A DNA stretch of 64,000 bases from Thozetella sp. PMI_491 (Eukaryota; Ascomycota; Sordariomycetes; Chaetosphaeriales; Chaetosphaeriaceae), in assembly GCA_021432635.1 (NCBI GenBank), contig MU270089.1:195826-259825 (forward strand), written 5' to 3'. The notes beneath the pieces were generated by a model that saw only the letters and a list, made by a program, of their open reading frames with translations, was not told where the DNA came from and searched no databases. Of this stretch, positions 56,745-64,000 are shown piece by piece; positions within the stretch are counted from its first letter, which is position 1; each line of letters opens with the position of its first letter. Position numbers and translations under genes: made by a program.

Positions 56745-57270
56745 AAATAGGTGAACGGTCCGACATTATACTCTGCAGTGTAATTAGCATAAGAGGCGCG
56801 GAGAGGACCGATAATCGCGTAGACTGTTCCGAAATCTACGCAGGCAGATGCAAGTATAGTGATGTTGGTAGCCCGTGGGGGCGGTTACGGTTGTGCAGGA
56901 TGCATGTTGTTCGCCTTGCATCCCTCGCAGTGGTATCAAGGAGACCACGTCTTGGTTGCCTGGGTAGGGTTAGCGCGTGAAGCCAGCCCATTGTAAAATT
57001 GCAGCGCTAAGGAGCGCGCTATTCCTGTTCGAAGCCAGAGACGAGGTGCAAGGATGAGGATAAGGCCCTTCGAGCTCTTTCCAAATGCGAAGGGCTGCGG
57101 GGCAACTGCCAGTGGGCCTACCTTATATCTGCGGCTCGCCTGCGGGGAGCCTAAAGCTCGTCACACCCGAACCTAGTCAGATCGTTTAGGTTACCCGAAA
57201 AAGGTGTCCTGATTCTCGTCAGACCGACGCTACGCCCTAAACACCACGCGATTCTTGTGTCGGCAGAGCG

Positions 57271-59190
57271 ATGGTTGGCCAGGAGCCACTCCACAGGCGA
57301 CGCAAGAAACACACACGGAGTCGCACGGGCTGCGTCCCCTGCAGGGAAAGACACGTACGATGCGACGAGACGCGACCTGGCTGGTAAGCGAGCACATGGG
57401 GATGTGGTGGGCGAAGCATTTTCCACATCGAATTGACACATGGAAAAGTGCAAATTGCATGAGAATCAGCAGGGAATGCCAGTACCCGGACTGGGGCCAG
57501 GATATTGTAGACCGCGCTACCAAGACGAAGCTGCCCGGCGTCCAAGCCCCGTGGCAAATGGGCCCTGTCATGGCTCTCGCGACTGTGGCTGTGGCTGATC
57601 CATTTGATACGCTCCCCATCGAGATGCCTTTCCGATCTATGGAGCTATTACGTTACTGTAAGTTTGGGCCAGTAGCATCCTTCTCGATCCAAATGGAACG
57701 CTCTAATGACCACCGTTCTTTCAGTCTTCACAACCAAAGCCGCGTCGGTGCAGGGAGGACCGACCGAGAAAACGAAGATCGGGTACGTTCTGAGCTTTGA
57801 CTGTATATGAATTGCAGGCTTGGTCCTGTAGGGTGTGCGAAAGCCTCTTGTGATGTAGCAAGCTGACCTGTGCTTGAGGCTCTCCATGATTACGAATGAT
57901 CCCATCGTCTGCCGCAGCACCGTCGTCTTTGCTGGCCTGCACTATGCAGGGTCCTACGGCGGACTCCATGCCCTCGCGACTAGTTTTTTTCACCATAAGT
58001 TGCAGTGCATCAGTGACATTAAAGGCTGGGTTTCAAATTCGGAGAAAAGAATCACCCCGGACTGCTTGAGGCTTATCGGTACCCTGTGCATTTCTGAGGT
58101 ATGCGTACAAACCACTCCGCGCCTTTGGTGTTTTACGACAGCCCCGATAGGCTAACACTCGCCACCCGCTTTTCTGTCCTAGATCTGCCTTGGCAACATA
58201 TCCACTGCTACAGCTCAAGTTGCCGGCTTAGTAACTCTAGCCAAGCTAAGGAAGAACCAAAAGATCCAGGAAAATGCCCTCGAAAACGAGCTATTAGAGA
58301 GATACACTCTAATGTGAGCTGCATTATCCACGTTTAAAAGCTGTAGCACTATCAGCATCTGACTAACACTTCCTAGGATTCAGTGTTTGGTTGAGCTGAA
58401 GAGAGAAATGGCATTGGCGTTTGCCGGGATGCCTCATGCGTCTGATGAAGGAGTCGACCAATCCCTGCTCGGGAACAAGGCCGTCCTAGACATCCTTCGC
58501 CTACTACCCTACTTTGTCAATGTCAAAATCAGCGCCAAGCCTCGACCCATTAATGTCAACCGGATAATAAAATCCTTACGGGCGATCACATTATTGTTGA
58601 CGGCACCTATGACATTCACTGGCGCGGGGCCGCCAGACATTTATCATGCCGGTGAACTGATCACATCCATGACGCTTGCCTCCACAGATCTTCATATTCA
58701 GTCAGTATCGGAAAAGGACGAAGGCGAAGCGGACCCCCCTGGCTCAGTTGTCTCGTCTTGGAAAGGGATGTGTGCCGCCAGCATTCTCTACGTCATAGAG
58801 GGTCCTCTCACCGGTCAGAGAGCCGGCATGCCTACCCAGCTTGACACGCTATCGTATCTGTTCAGGATTTTGAGAAAAGACCTCGATTCGACGATGCTTC
58901 AATTAGAAGACGGGAAGTATAACCGGGACCTGTGGCTATGGAAAGCATTCGGTTCTTTCCTGGCAATGGCCAAGGCACAGAAAGCCTATCCTCGCAGCCA
59001 CGCTTCCTTTGGAGCTATACAGAGACTCAAGGATATGGCGTGCTATCGGGTCAAGTGGTGGACCCAGGTTACACAGACGACGGAATGGGAGAGAGTTGAA
59101 GAGGCGCTGTATAGAGTTGTTTGGGGCGACGGCATTCCCGAGGAAGAAGCAAGGAAACTATGGAAAGAAGTGCTTCGAGACGGCCAATGA
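57271..59190 (+). CDS. Zn2Cys6 transcription factor (regulator 3)
   Basis: Six exons: 57271-57383, 57449-57657, 57725-57782, 57879-58098, 58183-58313, 58377-59190. They give 514 residues in frame. The N-terminus (MVGQEPLHRRRKKHTRSRTG) is basic, followed by the zinc cluster C-x2-C-x6-C-x6-C-x2-C-x6-C. Intron 1 splits the cluster, as in many fungal C6 genes. The rest matches the fungal-specific transcription factor domain, with MELLRYFFTTKAAS after the cluster and a long helical C-terminus. A coiled stretch (KLRKNQKIQENALENELLERYTL) may mediate dimerisation. All introns are 63-96 bp. It is a nuclear regulator that likely binds CGG half-sites; the gene next to it on the left across a divergent promoter is the hydrolase. 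No damage. Confidence 0.9.
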
Positions 59191-60469
59191 GCAGGGGACA
59201 TGCAGGACTCTAGAAATATACCCAATAGGAGTCTTAGTGTCTATTATACCTTGGCCATATCTGCTTCTTAGCCTTTGAACCGTGGTCCGTGCGTGTTGGG
59301 GTCCAGCGCCCGTCCATGCATAGTGCAGACGCTGGACGTTTTCCTCTGGTAACCCCTTACGCCGAGAAATTGGAAGTCCATATCACGCCAGTGCCAGGTG
59401 AAGACAATGACCTATTATATTTAGATCATCTCATGATAACGATCATTGCGCGTCAATTACTTCGCTCGCCCTCTGGCCAAGGTCCAGTTGGGAGTCCGTA
59501 GACGGGAAATAGACCTGGGAGGAATACGGGCGGATGAAGAACTACGGTGAAACACGCTTCCAATACAAGCTTAGCTGTAGGCAACCGTAATCTCTCGAAA
59601 AATATTTCCAAGATGGCCAGCTGATGGACTTCTCCACCCGAGGGTTATTCCTCTCACGCACGCGGTCCCTCGCTCGGGCCGTCGCGTTCGCACCCATTTC
59701 CTGGTACGGGAAGGTCTCTGCACCGCCCCGGCAGCGACGCTACAGGGAAGCGGAGCAATCCCAAGGATTGGGAACCGGCCATTCAGCCCTATGTTCCTCC
59801 CCCTTTGCCACTAGGCAATGCGCCGGCCAACAGCAAAAGTCGACAGCCGCCAGGGTCGACTTTGGTGGGCCTTTGCCCTTCCCTAAAGAGCAATGCCATT
59901 CGACTAGACCCACCTTTGACCCCCGGGCCGGTGCAAAAGGAACCAAGGAAGCCATATACAATTGCAACAACAAGCTTTTTCTCCCGCCCCTGCGGCTTCT
60001 CCGTCGCACGAGAGCCCTAGTCGCTGCCGAACTCCTCCACTTTCAGCTGAACCTGCAGGGACAGGGCTGGAGTGGCGTCGTCCCGCGGCATGCAGACCAG
60101 CAGAATGCAGGCAAACTTGAACCTCGTAGATGCGACTGTGGGGCTTACTGTGTCTTAGGCGACAGGCACCATCGTTTATGCCGGAACAGCCCAAGTAGTC
60201 CAGTGGAATCGTCATGGCTAAGCATGGGTTCTCATTTCACCCCCAGAGCCCTGCCCCAACGGGTATAGTCTATAGCTCCAAAAAAGAGTTACCCCCCAGC
60301 TATATAATTCCTGACGGCCACTCCGCGCAACAATAGCCTCTGTCTTGGCCATCCTCGGATCAATTTGTTCTCTCCCATCTCGCGACAGCGTCTCGAACAG
60401 CTTCATTCGCCGGAATTAGACACGCTTGACAAGCACCGAGCATCCCCTCTCTCCGACACTACCATATCG
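59191..60469. other. Intergenic, possible ORF not called
   Basis: An ATG frame of 214 codons on the plus strand at 59624-60268 lies here, overlapped by shorter frames in other phases; it has no domain and Arg/Pro-rich composition. A TATA-like box TATATAAT (60301-60308) precedes the OSTalpha-like gene by about 165 bp. Confidence 0.4.
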
Positions 60470-62059
60470 ATGTTGCTAGATGCCAGCATGTTGGTAGCCC
60501 CTAGGGCCTTATTTAACTCGGATGATAAGTCTGAACGGCCCGTCTGCCCAGTACAATCCCTCGACGAGAGTGAGTCAAAGCGTTACTCTCCCAATCCGAG
60601 TGTATCCTGGAGCACGACCCTGACGAGCTTCGCTGCAGATGCTACTAAGAATTTCGTTGGCAATTGGACCTTCTATGAGTTCAACAAGGTCTTCTCCGGC
60701 GCCTGTATTGCTTTCGTACTCCTCGTCATGACCATCTTCAAATTCATGCACGCAACCCACTTTAGCGTGCCCAACGAGCAATTGAAGTGAGCACTGGACC
60801 GAGCAAGCGGTTGCCAACCTGCTGACTCGTACCTGTATAGGATCCTGAGGATCAGCCTCGTCATCTTCTTCTACGCGCTTGTGTCCTTCATCTCGCTTAA
60901 TGAACCTCACGCCTTCGTTTACCTACACCCATGGCTCGACGTTGTCCAGTCGATATCCCTCGGGTCCTTCTTCCTCCTGCTGTGTGAATACGTTTCTCCG
61001 AGTGAGAGCCAGCGCGATGTATTCTTCGCCGCATTGACCGTCAAGGACAAGAAGTCGCCCGGCGGGTCACGAAATGCACTCCAGTGGTTCAAGGTGAGCT
61101 TAATACTGGTTGGAATGGAACCGTCGGACTCGCTAACGAGCGTGGCACCCAGACTCGATGGATTCTAATCTTCCAGTACCCGATAGTTAGTCTGCTGGTC
61201 GCCGTCCTTACCGATATTACCGAGGCGGCCGGCGTTTACTGCGAGTTCGAGACGAGTGTGCATTTCGCAAAGCTATGGGTAAGTTTCTACATTCGCGGTG
61301 TAGAGATGGGTGAGCGACCCTGCTCATCTTCGTTCAGCTGTCGATCGCAATATACGTGTCTATTACGATGGCTGTTCTCACAGTCATCAAAATCTATGGG
61401 CTCCTCAAAACGCACCTCGCTCAGCATAAGCCTCTGGCCAAGTTGCTCGCCTTCAAACTTATTGTCAGTGTGACATTTGTGATGAATGTAAGTAGCTTTG
61501 GCACCTAGTTGAGGCCACATTTCAAGGCTAAGCCCATTATGTGCAGATCATTTTCCAAATCCTCCAGTCCACGGGGCAACTCAACCCTACCGACACCCTC
61601 ACTTACGCTGACTTGCACGTCGGCATTCCCAACATGATCAACTGCGTCGAGATGGTCTTCTTCTCCATCTTCTTCTGCTACGCGTACTCCTGGCAGCCGT
61701 ACCTCCTGAAAAACCAGGCCCGCAAACTCGTCCCTCCAGCCGGGGGCCCTGGAGTCCAAATCACCCCGAGATACCAGGGTGGCCCGTTGGGCATGCACGC
61801 CCTGCTCGCCATGCTGAACCCTGGTGAAGTCATCGAAGCGATCGTATTCGCCTTCAAGATGCAGGCCGAATCCAAGCGTGGTGGTGTGTACAGAGGCAAC
61901 GGGACTCTGGGCCAGAGTGAGAACTACGACCTCCTTCACTCCCACCCGGCTCCTGTCCAGCATGAGCCTGCACCAGCACTCTACCAAGGCGCCTATAATC
62001 AAGCTTATGACCAGGCCTACGGTCCTACTGTCTATGGCGAGTGGGGGCCGAGGCGTTAA
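60470..62059 (+). CDS. OSTalpha/TMEM184-like membrane protein
   Basis: Five exons: 60470-60786, 60841-61093, 61177-61278, 61338-61487, 61547-62059. They give 444 residues. The start is the first ATG (MLLDASMLVAPRALF); the ATG at 60488 is an alternative. The membrane segments are visible: FSGACIAFVLLVMTIFKFM, a segment in ILRISLVIFFYALVSFISL, the SISLGSFFLLLCEYVSP helix, PIVSLLVAVLTDITEAAGVY across intron 2, AIYVSITMAVLTVIKIYGLL, AKLLAFKLIVSVTFVMN, and MINCVEMVFFSIFFCYAYSW. The cytosolic tail is rich in Pro, Tyr and Gln. The order matches the organic solute transporter Ostalpha / TMEM184 family (PF03619). Fungal members are poorly understood membrane proteins. Introns are 54-83 bp and no stop interrupts. 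Confidence 0.88.
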
Positions 62060-63204
62060 ATGTGGCCGATATTCGAGTTCTATTGTCCATCAAATGTGGT
62101 TGGATGAGAGCTTGGTATGGGTTCTTTCAGGGAAGTAGTGTAGGCTAGATAGTGTTAGGTTATAGATTGGAAACCCTTGTGCTTCTTCTCCTTGTCCGGC
62201 GTTTCTAGAATCAAGGGAAACGGGGCTAGCCGTACGCTGTAGTGAGTCTCATGCGGGGGATGCTGACAGACCAGGGCAACTCGGCCTGATCTGTTTGCTA
62301 CCCCGCACAGGTCAGATTCGGCTGTCTCTTGGCGAGGCTCCCCATCTTCCCCAGTCTTCGGGAACATTTGTCTGGGCCATCACTTACCAGTCCCGAAGGC
62401 TGGAGAACACTGGGGGCGTGGCGTAGCCGAGACTGAAAATTTGCTTCGTGGCTCTGATCGACGGGTATCTACCAGCTAGCAGCTTTATAGGGCGGTGCTT
62501 TCTCTGCCTATCCCTGTCAACGTTGGTTCTTACGTGGGCGCTAGGCGCCAGAATCCCGGGTAGCGTCCCGTCAAAGCTCAAGCGGAACGCCTCCGGGTAG
62601 CGTCCCGGACGCTAAAATGGGCGGTCTTTGCTGGTGTAAACGGCTCCCTAGAGAACCTGTTATGCTGGCGGTCCGCTGTGCTAGGCGCCGTGGCTAGTCT
62701 CACGTGACATTCAGGGTCATTCACTGTGGCTAGAACCGCTGGAATATCCGGCAAATATAACGTATATATATGGTGGATTCTGTGAAGTATATGAGCCTCA
62801 CTAGAAATGTACTTACAGGTAGTGTGTTGGGGCTCCAGAAATAGAGGCTTTAGACTTTCATTATCAGGACCGAAAACACCTGCGCAAGCACTTTTATGTT
62901 GGAAGTAAGTCTCAAGGAGGTGCTACTAGCATCGGAGAGGGAGGTGTGCTCCATATAAGCAGATGCGCAGTACGCGAATGGCACCTCCCAACTGTGGGTC
63001 AGAACCTGTGCCGCTGAATTCATGATATTCCCCGCTAAACCCGGACAGGACTTTGCATTATCCACCTTATGCTTGCAGACGCAAGTACCATTGTCGGGCA
63101 AAAGCCCCCGCCATGTTATCTGCAGGCAGCCATAGCCAAGAGCCACATACGTCTCAACGACCACTTCATATTGTCAACCTTTAGCATAGCCTTCTCTAGT
63201 CGTT
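62060..63204. other. Intergenic with a 15-bp direct repeat
   Basis: 1.1 kb with only short frames. CCGGGTAGCGTCCCG occurs twice (62556-62570 and 62593-62607), 37 bp apart, in a GC-rich patch. Confidence 0.45.
62556..62607. repeat. 15-bp direct repeat pair
   Basis: CCGGGTAGCGTCCCG at 62556-62570 and 62593-62607, identical copies. Each contains CGGG and CCCG that form a partial palindrome, so these could be protein binding sites. Confidence 0.6.
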
Positions 63205-64000
63205 ATGAACAAGGTGCATTCTCCGATTCAAGCACCAGATACAGCTACGATGGCGTATACAGTCGAAAACGCCCAGCCAGAGGACATAGATGAGCTGGCG
63301 AAAGCCATCATCTCGGGTCTTCCGCCTCAACTTCTTAAAATCCAAGGGGCGGATAAGAATGCAGAGAAGCTGGTAGCCGCCGTATCTAGAGGCTTGGAAT
63401 CGTCTATTGCAAATCCAAATCATCTGGTTATCGTCGCCCGAGAGCAGGGAACCGGCACCGCCGTTAGCCTAGCGGACTGGGTCCTCCCAGCTGAGGACAT
63501 GAAGGTGCCCAAGACCGAGGAGGTATGTTGATAAAGACGGAGTGCAGGCCGGATAACTGACAGATAGCTAGGAGATGAAGGAGGAGATCGAAAAGCGCCG
63601 CAAGGCGCTCCCGCCAGGAAGAAACGAAGCCTTCATGGTAGATAATTTGACCCAAATGCTTACGATGACTAGGATTGCCCTTAATGGCCGAAGATGCTAT
63701 CGTACGTCACGCGGTTCTGAAAAGAGAAGGTGATTCGTTTACTCGTTGTACTAAGCCCGTAACAGATCTTGCAAGTCTCGTCACTCTGGAAGCCTATCGT
63801 GGTAAGGGTTTAGCCACGAAGCTGGTGCAATGGCCGCTCAAGCAGGCGGACAATGAAGGGGAGATCGCGTTTCTTACAACAGATGATATCGGCCCCGCCC
63901 GAAAAATTTACGAGCGCGCCGGCTTCCTCGTCGCTGGGGAGATCAACCTGGACTTTGAGAAATACGGTAGCTCAGGTTCGTTGAAGCGCGTTGGCATGCT
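63205..64000 (+). CDS. GNAT acetyltransferase, cut by window end
   Basis: Exons 63205-63522, 63572-63701 and 63766 onwards, open to the window end. The start is the ATG at 63205 (MNKVHSPIQA); the ATG at 63250 (MAYTVENAQPEDIDEL) is equally plausible and fits the family better. The fold shows as YTVENAQPEDIDELAKAI, NHLVIVAREQGTGTAVSLADW, then the acetyl-CoA loop LVTLEAYRGKGLATKLVQW, followed by TTDDIGPARKIYERAGFLVAG. The introns are 49 and 64 bp. In intron 1 only the third AG keeps the frame. The reaction is acetyl transfer from acetyl-CoA to an unknown amine. The C-terminus lies outside the window. Confidence 0.85.

Larger units (their letters stand above)
56266..57270. promoter_or_regulatory. 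Divergent region between hydrolase and regulator 3
   Basis: 1.0 kb between outward-facing starts. It holds a near-perfect inverted repeat at 56470-56490 and four spaced GTTACC boxes, listed separately. No other gene is seen. Confidence 0.45.

Noticed and set aside
59624-60268. 214-codon plus-strand ATG frame
   Set aside because: Overlapped by other open frames, Arg/Pro-rich, no family resemblance; the region is better read as the upstream DNA of the OSTalpha-like gene.

Overview
The window looks like a nuclear chromosome segment of a filamentous ascomycete (Pezizomycotina). Protein genes are split by many short introns (about 46-96 bp) with GT(A/G)NGN donors, CTRAC/CTAA-type branch points and NAG acceptors. 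The gene content is typical of such fungi: three Zn2Cys6 regulators, a HET-domain protein, GMC oxidoreductases, a P450 relic, NmrA-like and GNAT proteins. I cannot name the genus. I rebuilt about 20 genes by joining exons by eye, and nearly every model closes in frame to an exact codon count. Several ORFs seem to begin at a non-ATG codon; I used the first supported ATG.

Region by region: (1) 0-5.7 kb: a large unrecognised minus-strand protein whose 5' exon is missing, two strong hairpins and an orphan coding scrap beyond its stop, AT-rich DNA, and a damaged tRNA-Cys-like gene. (2) 5.7-17.2 kb: a secreted CDH-like GMC flavodehydrogenase, a HET-domain protein, a P450 pseudogene that has lost its core, and a secreted GH64 beta-1,3-glucanase. 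(3) 18.9-32.8 kb: a compact cluster-like block with Zn2Cys6 regulator / MFS porter (divergent), Zn2Cys6 regulator / FAD monooxygenase (divergent), a LanC-like zinc protein and a secreted carboxylesterase. This is the most interesting block. (4) 33-42 kb: a four-TM membrane protein, an NmrA-like protein, an 83-bp tandem repeat array, a small orphan ORF, a secreted Y3-like glycan-binding protein and a GNAT. (5) 44-59 kb: a run of small-molecule metabolism genes, namely MDR reductase, alcohol-oxidase-like GMC enzyme, double GFA/CENP-V protein, class II aldolase/adducin protein, SAM methyltransferase and dienelactone-hydrolase-like enzyme, followed by a third Zn2Cys6 regulator. (6) 60-64 kb: an OSTalpha/TMEM184 membrane protein and a GNAT cut by the window end.

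How they may work together (inference): block 3 has the usual parts of a pathway cluster (regulators, exporter, oxygenase, cyclase-like protein, hydrolase), but I see no backbone synthase and no convincing precursor peptide. In block 5 the alcohol-oxidase-like enzyme and the GFA protein are adjacent, which suggests aldehyde production and glutathione-adduct handling. I found no whole transposon, virus-like element or CRISPR array.
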